A stretch of 64,000 nt of DNA, from positions 186,001 to 250,000 of the forward strand of contig DIZA01000006.1 of the NCBI GenBank assembly GCA_002429245.1, read 5' to 3'. The position numbers were made by a program, and so were the translations under genes. Within the stretch, counting starts at the first letter, position 1. Every line of letters starts with the position of its first letter. Positions 9,029 through 16,828 of the stretch are shown here, piece by piece. The notes beneath the pieces are model-generated. The model searched no databases, was not told where the DNA came from, and saw nothing but the letters and a program-made list of their open reading frames with translations. This stretch comes from Candidatus Saccharibacteria bacterium UBA6040 (GTDB lineage Bacteria > Patescibacteriota > Saccharimonadia > Saccharimonadales > Saccharimonadaceae).

Positions 9029-10270
9029 TTATACTTGTCGGCCGAGAACGCGGCGAGCAAGGACGCTCATTACAGTTGCGGCACCGGCAATGGCTGAAAG
9101 TGTCAGGACGGTAGCGAGTGTGCCGTCGCCGCTTGTGTAAGGAAGTTGCGTAACGGTTGGTCCACCAGCTGAACCTTGTCCTAATTCTGTTGTATCGTTA
9201 GGGCAAGTCGTCAGTTCGTCAGTTGTTGCAGCACGGCTAGTTGAGTCGCTTGTAATAACTGGTTCGTTTGCAACCCATTCATTGTCTTGAAGGCTGAAGG
9301 TTGTCCTTGAAGTTGTTGTGATAGTGGTAACAAGTTTTGTAGAACAGTTTACTGATGAAGACGTGTTAGTAGTAACGATGTCATCTGGCTTGTTAGGCAC
9401 TTGTGGGCAGTTTTCTGGTGTTGAGAACGTCCATGACCAGACTGTCTTACCCTCATCGATTTTGTAGCCCGATTGTGCAACCGCCGTTACAGTAACCGTT
9501 GTTCCAGCGGCAGCGTTATATGTACCAGCAGCAACAGTCGTGCCATCAATTTGGTAATCTATGCCAGTACTTGTTGGAATAGTGTATTGACCAGGAATAA
9601 CATATTGATTATTTTCACTACAGGTTGGATCAACGAACGTCACTGGCGCAGCTTCAACAGGAGTGTCACACTGTTCACCAGTGAGCGGACCACTTAGTGT
9701 TCCTGTGAAAGTCAGTGTTGTTGTTGGCGTTTGGCTTCCAAAGAATAATGCACTGCTTGACGCTGTCGCAGTCACTGAATAGTCTTGTGGGCCGTATGTA
9801 CCATTTGCCGTTCCAGAGAAACTAGCATTTGAGATAGAACCATACACGAGTTTTTGACCATCGGAGCAAGTAGCGCCGAGGACACTAATGCTGGCAGTTG
9901 CTGTCTTTGGGTAGTTACAGTCATTGTAGTAGACTGCCTTGCCGATATCATTCCAGTTAAGCCCGGTCTGATTAACGACTGTTGGGGGAATGATATCACC
10001 CCAATGAATATGGTCGGATTTTAGTTGATTGGCTTGTGTTTCGCTGTAAGCAACAGGTCCTGTGTGATGGCTGTGGTCATTGTTACCAACACCGTCAACC
10101 GCGCTGAGGTCGACAGACTTTTTTTCATATGGATTCGTTGCTGAGTCCGTCGCGTGACAAATAGTCACCTTAGATTGATGGTAGTCTGCGCTTGCCGGGT
10201 GCGACGAAACAACTCCGAAAATACTCGCGACAACAAGAAACGCTGCTACGGTTAATACCTTCTTGAACAT
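9029..10270 (-). CDS. Secreted, sortase-anchored surface protein
   Basis: The protein is 413 aa. A signal peptide (MFKKVLTVAAFLVVASIFGV, cleavage likely after SHPASA) precedes a domain beginning VTICHATDSATNPYEKK. Ser/Thr-rich beta domains follow, with several Cys. The C-terminus is a sorting signal: LPYTS, a hydrophobic helix (VLTLSAIAGAATVMSVL) and RRVLGRQV. The start at 10270 is favoured because AGGGAG lies 8 bases upstream; an in-frame ATG at 10276 is too close to it. The CHATxSxxNPY motif occurs in other bacterial surface proteins. It lies 29 bases upstream of the sortase gene. The role is probably adhesion or surface coat, but that is inference. Confidence 0.82.
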   Translation of the reverse strand: MFKKVLTVAAFLVVASIFGVVSSHPASADYHQSKVTICHATDSATNPYEKKSVDLSAVDGVGNNDHSHHTGPVAYSETQANQLKSDHIHWGDIIPPTVVNQTGLNWNDIGKAVYYNDCNYPKTATASISVLGATCSDGQKLVYGSISNASFSGTANGTYGPQDYSVTATASSSALFFGSQTPTTTLTFTGTLSGPLTGEQCDTPVEAAPVTFVDPTCSENNQYVIPGQYTIPTSTGIDYQIDGTTVAAGTYNAAAGTTVTVTAVAQSGYKIDEGKTVWSWTFSTPENCPQVPNKPDDIVTTNTSSSVNCSTKLVTTITTTSRTTFSLQDNEWVANEPVITSDSTSRAATTDELTTCPNDTTELGQGSAGGPTVTQLPYTSGDGTLATVLTLSAIAGAATVMSVLARRVLGRQV

Positions 10271-10394
10271 ATGCATATCTCCCTTGTAGAGGTTCTGCCC
10301 ACAAGAATCGACCACACTTATATTGTTTGTCGTGATAATACTACTTAGTAGACTAACAGTCAACATTGTTTTATAACGCTTATGATTAACAGCG

Positions 10395-10421
10395 CTAGCA
10401 CTCTTGCATGATGACTGCTAA
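10395..10421 (+). promoter_or_regulatory. CIRCE operator with embedded -35 box (dnaJ promoter)
   Basis: CTAGCACTC (10395-10403), 9 bases, then GACTGCTAA (10413-10421), one mismatch from consensus in the right arm core. The spacer starts TTGCAT (10404-10409), 17 bases before TATACT (10427-10432). This is the same operator-over--35 design as at hrcA and dnaK. The ATG is 8 bases after the -10. Confidence 0.88.
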
Positions 10422-10440
10422 TTTACTATACTAATAACAG

Positions 10441-11529
10441 ATGAGTAAACGTGACTATTACGAAGTACTGGGCGTCGCAAAGGGTGCGAGTGCTGATGAA
10501 TTAAAGAAGGCCTACCGCAAGGCTGCCGTTAAGTATCACCCAGATAAAGAGGGTGGTGATGAAGAAAAGTTCAAAGAAGTAAACGAAGCCTACGATGTCT
10601 TAAAGGACGCCCAGAAGCGACAACGCTACGACCAATTTGGTCACGCGGGCGTCGGTGGATCAAGTGGCGGTGGCGGAGGCTACAGTGGTGGAAGTAATCC
10701 GTTCGAAGGCTTTAATAGCCAGAGCTTTGACTTCGGTGATGGGCTTGGTGATATTTTTAGTCAATTCTTTGGTGGTGGCGGTCAACGCCAGCAAGCAGCA
10801 CAGCGTGGACGTGACGTTGAAGTAACGTTGCAATTAAACTTTGAAGAGGCCGTTTTTGGTCTTGAAACAGAAATTGATCTTGATATCGATGATGAATGTC
10901 CACACTGTCACGGAACGACCGTTGAGCCTGGTCATGACATGAAAACCTGCCCAACCTGTAAGGGCGCGGGTCAGCAAACTCGCATTATGAACACTATGTT
11001 CGGTGCAATCCAGCAGAGTGTCGTCTGTCCAACCTGTAATGGACGTGGCAAAATTCCTGAAAAAGAGTGTACTGTCTGTCACGGCAAGGGAACGCAACGC
11101 AAAAAGCAGTCTATCAAGCTGAAAGTTCCTGCAGGAATTGACGACGGTTCAACCATCCGACTTTCTGGTCGTGGTGAAGCGATTACTGACGGTGAAAAGG
11201 GTGACTTATACGTTAATATCCGTGTGAAAGCAGACAAGAAGTTTACCAGGGAGGGCGACATCATCCTCTCTGAAACACATGTTGGCATGATTGATGCGAC
11301 GCTCGGCGCTGAAATCGACGTCGAAACAGTTGATGGAGTCGTCCGTATGAAAGTTCCCGCTGGAACGCAGTCAGGAACTGACTTTAAACTATCTGGTCAC
11401 GGCATTCCTCACATGAACAGCGATAAACGCGGTCCACATATTGTGAACATTGTCGTTGATATTCCGACCAAACTTTCACGAAAACAACGCGAGATTCTTG
11501 AAGAATTCGACGCTGGCAAAAAACGCTAG
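10441..11529 (+). CDS. dnaJ: Co-chaperone DnaJ (Hsp40)
   Basis: The protein is 362 aa. The J domain starts DYYEVLGVAKGAS, with the DnaK-activating HPD in KYHPDKEGG. A Gly/Phe-rich linker follows (residues ~75-125), then four zinc-finger repeats (CPHCHGTT, CPTCKGAG, CPTCNGRG, CTVCHGKG), two C-terminal beta domains and the dimer tail. It delivers clients to DnaK and stimulates its ATPase. It has its own CIRCE-controlled promoter and no visible ribosome-binding site. Confidence 0.97.
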   Translation: MSKRDYYEVLGVAKGASADELKKAYRKAAVKYHPDKEGGDEEKFKEVNEAYDVLKDAQKRQRYDQFGHAGVGGSSGGGGGYSGGSNPFEGFNSQSFDFGDGLGDIFSQFFGGGGQRQQAAQRGRDVEVTLQLNFEEAVFGLETEIDLDIDDECPHCHGTTVEPGHDMKTCPTCKGAGQQTRIMNTMFGAIQQSVVCPTCNGRGKIPEKECTVCHGKGTQRKKQSIKLKVPAGIDDGSTIRLSGRGEAITDGEKGDLYVNIRVKADKKFTREGDIILSETHVGMIDATLGAEIDVETVDGVVRMKVPAGTQSGTDFKLSGHGIPHMNSDKRGPHIVNIVVDIPTKLSRKQREILEEFDAGKKR

Positions 11530-11554
11530 ACGCTCATCCGAAAGGGTAAGCGTA

Positions 11555-11583
11555 TTGACTTTTTAGCTTAAAAGTGCTATAAT
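11555..11583 (+). promoter_or_regulatory. Sigma-70-type promoter giving a leaderless mRNA
   Basis: TTGACT (11555-11560), 17 bases, TATAAT (11578-11583), 6 bases, ATG (11590). Transcription would start at or within a base or two of the ATG. This is the clearest example in the window of a leaderless promoter, as both hexamers and their spacing are near ideal. Confidence 0.8.
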
Positions 11584-11589
11584 GATCCG

Positions 11590-13155
11590 ATGAATTCACT
11601 CGAGAATAAAGCCGTCATTAACAGAGATAGATTGCCCGTTTTCGAGGCACTTATTGCTGAGCGTCTTCGCCCAACTGTCACAAAAGAGATGGGATTTCAG
11701 TCATATGAAATGCTCGAAGGCAGTGGTGAATACCGCAAGAAACAGGAAACAGCTTTTTTTGCAGGTGAAATGCGTAACCCAACATTGGATTACCCGAAAC
11801 TTGATACTCAGGAATTATACCTAAAAACAATTCCTCTCCAGGTTGTTATAGATCAAGCCGAACACATGGCAGATCCAGAAGCGGCAAAAGCAGTACAAAG
11901 CTCCGCTGCCTATCACCAAATTGAAATGTATTGGTTGATCCAGGCGAAAAAGATGGATGATTTAAAGGACGATCCAACGTCACCTGAATTTCTTGAAGCT
12001 GCTCGTCAGTACCAGGAACTAAACGAAGTGCTATATGGTGCGCCACGAGTAGAAATCGTCAAACAGGTCTACGGTGAAGTTATCGCTCAGGCTGGCGAAA
12101 AGACACTTGCTCCAAACGTACAGGCAATTTACGACGAACTGGTAAATGGAGCGGTTGTGACGATTGATGGTGAAGACATTACTATTCCAGCAATCGATGG
12201 TAAGGCGGAAGGTCGCCTGCCGATTATCAACAGGGAATCATTGGCTGACCTGAGAGAGGTTCTTCATGAGAAGTTCCCATTCGTGTACGAAATCACTCAA
12301 AACTACTGGGATGAGGTAATTCTTCCTCGTGTTGAAGGCACTGATGATGAGCCTAAGTTTACTGTTCAGGATATGGAACGGGTTTTCGCGAAAGTACGCG
12401 AAGTCATGGATCCAGAAAATACTTCACGAATTAACATCGAAGTTTCTCCAAACAAAACTGCACTTTCTTGGGACACGCCAACAATGGCTGTTCAAATTGG
12501 CGAAAAGCGTCTTGCGATCAAAGAAGATGATGAAGTTGACGCAACTGCTGCAGAAGTGATGGCATCAAAAATTATTCACGAGCTAGCAACTCATGGTGGA
12601 CGTGCAATTAATGGTTTAAAATCTGAACTTCCTGTACTTGGAACGGGGCTTTATACAGATGCTGAACCCGGAAAAAATGCAGACTACCTAACGTTCGAAG
12701 AGGGCTTTGCCGCACTCGCTGAAATTGCATCAAGAAATGCCGAAGCATCTAAATGGACGCCGATGTATATAAGTCGTTACCTTGCCGCCACTTCACTGTA
12801 TGAAGGTGCCGATTTCCGACAAGCATTTGAGGTGAACTGGCGTGCTCGTGTTATCCTTGCTGCAAAAGACGGTGTTGAAATGTCCGACGTTGCGATAGCT
12901 AAAGAGAAAAAGCAAGCTTACCTATCAACAGTCCGTATTACTCGCGGTACACCAACCAATCTCGTTGGCGGACCGGTCCTGACATTTAACAAGGACCTCG
13001 CATATCTTGAAGGTAAAATTATAGCACTTGAATATCTCGACTCTGTAAAGGGTAACAAGAAGGCCATTGAACGCCTGTTTACTGCTAAGTTTGACCCAAC
13101 TAACCCCCTACAGGACGCACTTGTAGACGCATACGGTATAAAGGATAATAGGTAA
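11590..13155 (+). CDS. HExxTH metallopeptidase, DUF1704/MATCAP-like
   Basis: The protein is 521 aa. HELATHGGR (H330, E331, H335) followed 35 residues later by FEEGFAALAE gives the zinc site layout of DUF1704 proteins (HExxTH ... QEGLA), the family that includes the eukaryotic tubulin carboxypeptidase MATCAP. No signal peptide, so likely cytoplasmic. The gene leads a tight three-gene operon with a RimB-like retropepsin (6 bases later) and a RimK-like ATP-grasp ligase. A role in trimming residues added by the ligase is an attractive inference. The family assignment is by motif only. Confidence 0.72.
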   Translation: MNSLENKAVINRDRLPVFEALIAERLRPTVTKEMGFQSYEMLEGSGEYRKKQETAFFAGEMRNPTLDYPKLDTQELYLKTIPLQVVIDQAEHMADPEAAKAVQSSAAYHQIEMYWLIQAKKMDDLKDDPTSPEFLEAARQYQELNEVLYGAPRVEIVKQVYGEVIAQAGEKTLAPNVQAIYDELVNGAVVTIDGEDITIPAIDGKAEGRLPIINRESLADLREVLHEKFPFVYEITQNYWDEVILPRVEGTDDEPKFTVQDMERVFAKVREVMDPENTSRINIEVSPNKTALSWDTPTMAVQIGEKRLAIKEDDEVDATAAEVMASKIIHELATHGGRAINGLKSELPVLGTGLYTDAEPGKNADYLTFEEGFAALAEIASRNAEASKWTPMYISRYLAATSLYEGADFRQAFEVNWRARVILAAKDGVEMSDVAIAKEKKQAYLSTVRITRGTPTNLVGGPVLTFNKDLAYLEGKIIALEYLDSVKGNKKAIERLFTAKFDPTNPLQDALVDAYGIKDNR

Positions 13156-13161
13156 GGCATC

Positions 13162-13671
13162 ATGGATCAAGAACTGCAAATCATCGGAAGGAATGTACTG
13201 GTCGATTTTATCGGTCGTAATAGCCATATCACGGCTATTCCTGCCAAAATAGATACCGGTGCAGATAGTTCATCTCTGTGGGCATCGAACATTTCGGTGA
13301 CAAAGAAAGGACTGCTCAAATTTACCCTTTTTGCAGAAGGGTCAAAGTACTATACTGGCGAAGTAATAAAGCGTAAAGCGTTCCGAGCAGCGGTGGTGCG
13401 AAGCTCGAACGGCCATGAACAGATCCGTTATCGTACCGAGATTCCCGTTAAAATTGCAGGTAAGCGAGTCAGGGTAGGATTTTACCTATCTGACCGATCA
13501 CTCAATGACTTCCCTATATTACTCGGACGAAGAACACTCAATAAGAAATTTTTAGTCGATGTGTCGGTAAAGGAATATAAAACGGCACCCAAGATAAAAC
13601 GCGGCATTTATGAAGAAATGATTAAAGATCCGTACGCGTTCCATAAGAAATATCATCAGAATGAAAAGTAA
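13162..13671 (+). CDS. RimB-like retropepsin (former ATP-dependent zinc protease family)
   Basis: The protein is 169 aa. KIDTGADSSSLWA carries the single DTGA aspartic-protease motif (D31), and the C-terminal half ends FPILLGRRTLNKKFLVDVS, typical of the PF05618 family. Related RimB proteins remove glutamates that RimK adds to ribosomal protein bS6 and usually sit beside rimK, as here. GGTAAGG precedes ATG. The downstream ligase starts 9 bases after the stop. Confidence 0.85.
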   Translation: MDQELQIIGRNVLVDFIGRNSHITAIPAKIDTGADSSSLWASNISVTKKGLLKFTLFAEGSKYYTGEVIKRKAFRAAVVRSSNGHEQIRYRTEIPVKIAGKRVRVGFYLSDRSLNDFPILLGRRTLNKKFLVDVSVKEYKTAPKIKRGIYEEMIKDPYAFHKKYHQNEK

Positions 13672-13680
13672 GGAGACATT

Positions 13681-14592
13681 ATGAAAATAGCCATTCTCTC
13701 AAACGGAAACGGAAACTATTCGACAAAGCGTCTCGTAGAAGAGGCGAAAGCTCGTGGTCACGAAGTTAAAGTGATCAAGTACCGTGATTGTTACGCCTCA
13801 ATTGAACAAGATAACCCAACGGTAAGTTACCGTGGTGAAGATCTTGCAAAGTTTGATGCGATTATTCCTCGTATTGCGGCCAATATGACTCGTTACGGCA
13901 CGGCTATCGTTCGTCAGCTTGAAATGCAGGGTGTTTACACCGTGTCTAGCTCGATTGCGATTAACCGTTCTCGTGATAAACTCCGCAGTCTCCAACTCCT
14001 TGCTCGTTCTGGTGTCGGTATTCCAAAGACGATTGTGTCTCGTAACTCTACGGACATCGACGACCTTATTGATAAGGTTGGTGGAACACCGGTCATCATC
14101 AAGCTTGCCCGTGGAACACACGGTAATGGTGTTGTTCTGGCTGAATCAAAGAAAGCAGCCAAGTCTGTGCTTCAAGCCCTCTATCTTTCTAACGAAGACG
14201 GAACAAACGTCTTGCTACAGGAATTCGTTGAAGAGTCTGCCGGTACTGACATTCGTGCCTTTGTTGTTGGTGGTCGCGTCGTTGCGAGTATGAAACGACA
14301 AAGCCTTGATGACGACTTCCGTTCAAACCTCCACAAGGGTGGTGAAGGAACAGTTGTGAAACTCACTGAACAAGAAACTAAAATGGCAATTAAGGCCGCA
14401 AAAGCAATGGGACTTAACGTTGCCGGTGTTGATCTTATGCGAAGTGCACGCGGTCCACTAGTTCTTGAGGTTAACTCAAGCCCTGGATTTGGTATCGAGA
14501 AACTGACTGGCCGAAACGTTGCTGGTCCAATCATCGAATATATCGAGCAGAACGCAAAGCGCGGCAGCAAAAAAGACAAAGTCGGCGCTTAA
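13681..14592 (+). CDS. RimK-like ATP-grasp ligase (glutamate ligase family)
   Basis: The protein is 303 aa. N-terminal MKIAILSNGNGNYSTKRLVE, then RDKLRSLQLLARSGVGIPKT, then the ATP-grasp core with PVIIKLARGTHGNGVVL, LLQEFVEESAGTDIRAFVVG and GVDLMRSARGPLVLEVNSSPG (seen as GVDLMRS and LEVNSSPG). These are the RimK signatures for ATP and metal binding. RimK adds glutamate residues to the C-terminus of bS6 or similar acceptors. The ribosome-binding site AAGGAGAC is good. The true acceptor here is unknown. Confidence 0.9.
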   Translation: MKIAILSNGNGNYSTKRLVEEAKARGHEVKVIKYRDCYASIEQDNPTVSYRGEDLAKFDAIIPRIAANMTRYGTAIVRQLEMQGVYTVSSSIAINRSRDKLRSLQLLARSGVGIPKTIVSRNSTDIDDLIDKVGGTPVIIKLARGTHGNGVVLAESKKAAKSVLQALYLSNEDGTNVLLQEFVEESAGTDIRAFVVGGRVVASMKRQSLDDDFRSNLHKGGEGTVVKLTEQETKMAIKAAKAMGLNVAGVDLMRSARGPLVLEVNSSPGFGIEKLTGRNVAGPIIEYIEQNAKRGSKKDKVGA

Positions 14593-14626
14593 TCTTCTTA
14601 TAGACGCCGAGTGTTATAATATGCTC

Positions 14627-15121
14627 ATGATAAGCGTTAGCCCTATAAAGCGCAGACAGCATCGTAAGCTCATTGGAATCCTTGCCGCCAGTACTGGCGT
14701 ACTGCTTATTGTGATAGGGGTTGCGCTAGCCGCTAACCATTTCCAAACGAGACAAGAAGTTCATTTAGGCGCTACAACATTTACTGTTCGGCTAGCCGAA
14801 ACTGACTTCGCAAGAAAAAAGGGGCTATCTGGTGTTGAAAAACTAGATCCTAACGAAGGCCTATTGATGGTGTTTGGTGGTGATGGCCGTTGGGGCATCT
14901 GGATGAAGGATATGAAGATTCCACTTGATATCGTCTGGCTTGATGGTAATAAAAAAGTCATTTACATTGTGACCGACGCCTCCCCATCACTAGGGACTAG
15001 TAAGACTTTTGAGCCAAATGACCCCGCTCGCTACGTCTTGGAGGTCCCTGCCGGTGCGACTAAAAGTGGTGCAATAAAGATTGGTGATACAGCCAGCTTT
15101 ACACTAGAAGGGGAAGAATAA
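14627..15121 (+). CDS. DUF192 family membrane-anchored protein
   Basis: The protein is 164 aa. A cytoplasmic basic start is followed by one membrane helix (LIGILAASTGVLLIVIGVAL). Outside it is a DUF192 domain: FTVRLAETDFARKKGLSG, EGLLMVF, RWGIWMKDMKIPLDIVWLD, EVPAGATKSGAIKIGD. The family is extracytoplasmic with no settled function. The start is placed at 14627 because TATAAT (14615-14620) lies 6 bases upstream; the ATG at 14621 directly abuts the -10. It ends 1 base before the next gene. Confidence 0.85.
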   Translation: MISVSPIKRRQHRKLIGILAASTGVLLIVIGVALAANHFQTRQEVHLGATTFTVRLAETDFARKKGLSGVEKLDPNEGLLMVFGGDGRWGIWMKDMKIPLDIVWLDGNKKVIYIVTDASPSLGTSKTFEPNDPARYVLEVPAGATKSGAIKIGDTASFTLEGEE

Positions 15122-15122
15122 C

Positions 15123-15608
15123 ATGTCTATCATTGTGATACTTTTGATTCTCGTCGTTGCATTATTTGCGGGTGCTTTCTTGTCGAAACGTCGATTTGGA
15201 TTACTCGGATTGGGTCTTGCCGCTGGTGCGATCATTAGCCCAATTTGGGGCGATACGGCTGGCTTTGTGTTATCAAGCACTGGCCTGGTTAAAGAAGGTC
15301 CACTCGTGAACGTTATTGCGCTCTCGGCCCTTATCCTGATCCCACCCGTGTTGATTATGTTCCACCGTGGCTACAGTTATAAGCATATCTTTGGGCGAAT
15401 TATCGGCGCATTGTTATTTACGTTGCTCGCTGTCGCCTTCTTAATCGGTCCAATTGGTGCTGCTTTGACGTTTAGTGGTCCTGTTGCTGGCGTTTACAAC
15501 TGGCTGATCGCGAATCATGAGTTGATCGTCAGTGTTGGGGTAGCGGTCGCACTCGCTGATCTCTTAATTGCAAAGCCCGCACACAAGACCGAGAGAAAAC
15601 ATCGTTAA
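15123..15608 (+). CDS. Polytopic membrane protein of unknown function
   Basis: The protein is 161 aa with about five hydrophobic helices (IIVILLILVVALFAGAFL, FGLLGLGLAAGAIISPIW, VIALSALILIPPVLIMF, IIGALLFTLLAVAFLIGPIG, LIVSVGVAVALADLLI) and a basic tail. The first half is vaguely like CvpA-type proteins. GGGGAAG precedes ATG, and the gene is probably cotranscribed with the DUF192 gene. No function can be assigned. Confidence 0.65.
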   Translation: MSIIVILLILVVALFAGAFLSKRRFGLLGLGLAAGAIISPIWGDTAGFVLSSTGLVKEGPLVNVIALSALILIPPVLIMFHRGYSYKHIFGRIIGALLFTLLAVAFLIGPIGAALTFSGPVAGVYNWLIANHELIVSVGVAVALADLLIAKPAHKTERKHR

Positions 15609-15611
15609 GAA

Positions 15612-15640
15612 TTGACACACTACCCCTGTTGCGGTATAGT
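15612..15640 (+). promoter_or_regulatory. Promoter of tRNA-Lys
   Basis: TTGACA (15612-15617), 17 bases, TATAGT (15635-15640). It lies 34 bases before the mature tRNA 5' end. Confidence 0.8.
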
Positions 15641-15674
15641 GTTATAAGCTTTTATGTTTCTCATAAAAAGTTAC

Positions 15675-15751
15675 GGGCCAGTAGCTCAGCTGGTTAGAGC
15701 ACCTGCCTTTTAAGCAGGGTGTCATGGGTTCAAGTCCCATCTGGCCCTCCA
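15675..15751 (+). tRNA. tRNA-Lys (anticodon TTT)
   Basis: GGGCCAG pairs with CTGGCCC (15741-15747). The D arm is AGCTCAGCTGG. Anticodon stem CCTGC/GCAGG encloses the loop CTTTTAA with TTT at 15709-15711. The T arm contains GGGTTCAAGTCCC. Discriminator T and an encoded CCA (15749-15751) close the gene. Confidence 0.97.
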
Positions 15752-15795
15752 AATAAAAAACATCCCTCGATCGCTACCAGGGGTGTTTTTTATTT
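15751..15795 (+). terminator. Terminator after tRNA-Lys
   Basis: A-rich AAATAAAAAACA with TCCCT pairs with AGGGGTGTTTTTTATTT, giving a long hairpin immediately after the encoded CCA. Confidence 0.85.
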
Positions 15796-15812
15796 GGTGA
15801 TATAATCATGTT

Positions 15813-16736
15813 ATGCAGAAAATTCTTGTTACAGATACGCTATTTATTCACGACAAGCATACTAAAGAACTCAAAACTCAGGGCTATGAAGTCGAACGGC
15901 TTGAAAAAACGACTGCGTCTGAAGATGAATTAAAAACAGCACTTCAGGGTAAAGTCGGTTACATTCTTGGTGGACTTGAAAAGGTAACGGAGGAAGTATT
16001 GAAGTCAACCGATGAACTGAAAGTTATTTCGTTCACCGGTACTGGCTGGAAAGGTTACATACCTGGCTGGGAATACGCGACCGAAAAAGGTATCGCAATC
16101 TCAAATGCGCCATCAGCAAACGCGGCTGAAGTTGCCGAATGGGCGACAGCTGTGATGATGGCAATGCAACGTGACTTGTTTGAGCTTGGACCAAAAGGCG
16201 ATAAATCCTTCGTGACGGTAAAAAGCCTTATGCAACTCGAAGTGGGTATTGTTGGTTTGGGTAACATTGGTCGTGAGTTTGCTGAACGAGCAAAAGGATT
16301 GAAGGCTAAAAAAGTTAGTTATTGGAGTCGTCAAAAAAAGACGGACGATTTTGACTATTACGAAAACGTTGACGATCTATTAAGATCTGCTGACGTTATT
16401 TTCTTGGCACTTGGCGACGATGCAGGACAAGATTTCATTAGTGCGGAGCGAATCGGACTTATTAAGAAAGATGCACTCATTGTAAGCATCCTTCATAAGG
16501 GAATTTTTAACGAAGATGCTCTGTATCAACGTGTTTCAAGTACTGAGATTCGTGCCGCTTTTGACATTGTTGCCGACATTGAACGTTTTCGTCCATTGCC
16601 ATCCAGGAATTGGTATGCTTCAAATGGCGTTAGTGGCTATAATGCCGAGAGCACGTTCCAAAAAGCAAGTGACATGGCGACGCAATCAATTATCAACCTG
16701 CTTGAAACAGGTGAAGACCAGTATAGGGTGAACTAA
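15813..16736 (+). CDS. D-2-hydroxyacid dehydrogenase family protein, atypical active site
   Basis: The protein is 307 aa. The NAD-binding motif VGIVGLGNIGREFAERAKG lies near residue 148, and the overall layout follows phosphoglycerate/2-hydroxyacid dehydrogenases. The usual active-site Arg region (NxxRGxxVDExAL) reads LHKGIFNEDAL, and the position of the catalytic His in the C-terminal TPHxxG motif reads ASNGVSG. It may therefore have altered chemistry or only bind NAD. TATAAT (15801-15806) is 6 bases before ATG, so it is leaderless by pattern. Confidence 0.78.
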   Translation: MQKILVTDTLFIHDKHTKELKTQGYEVERLEKTTASEDELKTALQGKVGYILGGLEKVTEEVLKSTDELKVISFTGTGWKGYIPGWEYATEKGIAISNAPSANAAEVAEWATAVMMAMQRDLFELGPKGDKSFVTVKSLMQLEVGIVGLGNIGREFAERAKGLKAKKVSYWSRQKKTDDFDYYENVDDLLRSADVIFLALGDDAGQDFISAERIGLIKKDALIVSILHKGIFNEDALYQRVSSTEIRAAFDIVADIERFRPLPSRNWYASNGVSGYNAESTFQKASDMATQSIINLLETGEDQYRVN

Positions 16737-16828
16737 AGATATCGTAATTACGGACGGTGTGTAAGTTATTCCGAAAAACCATGAACCAGTTTAAATTGAA
16801 TTAACAATTTCTCTTTATAGTTATCTCT

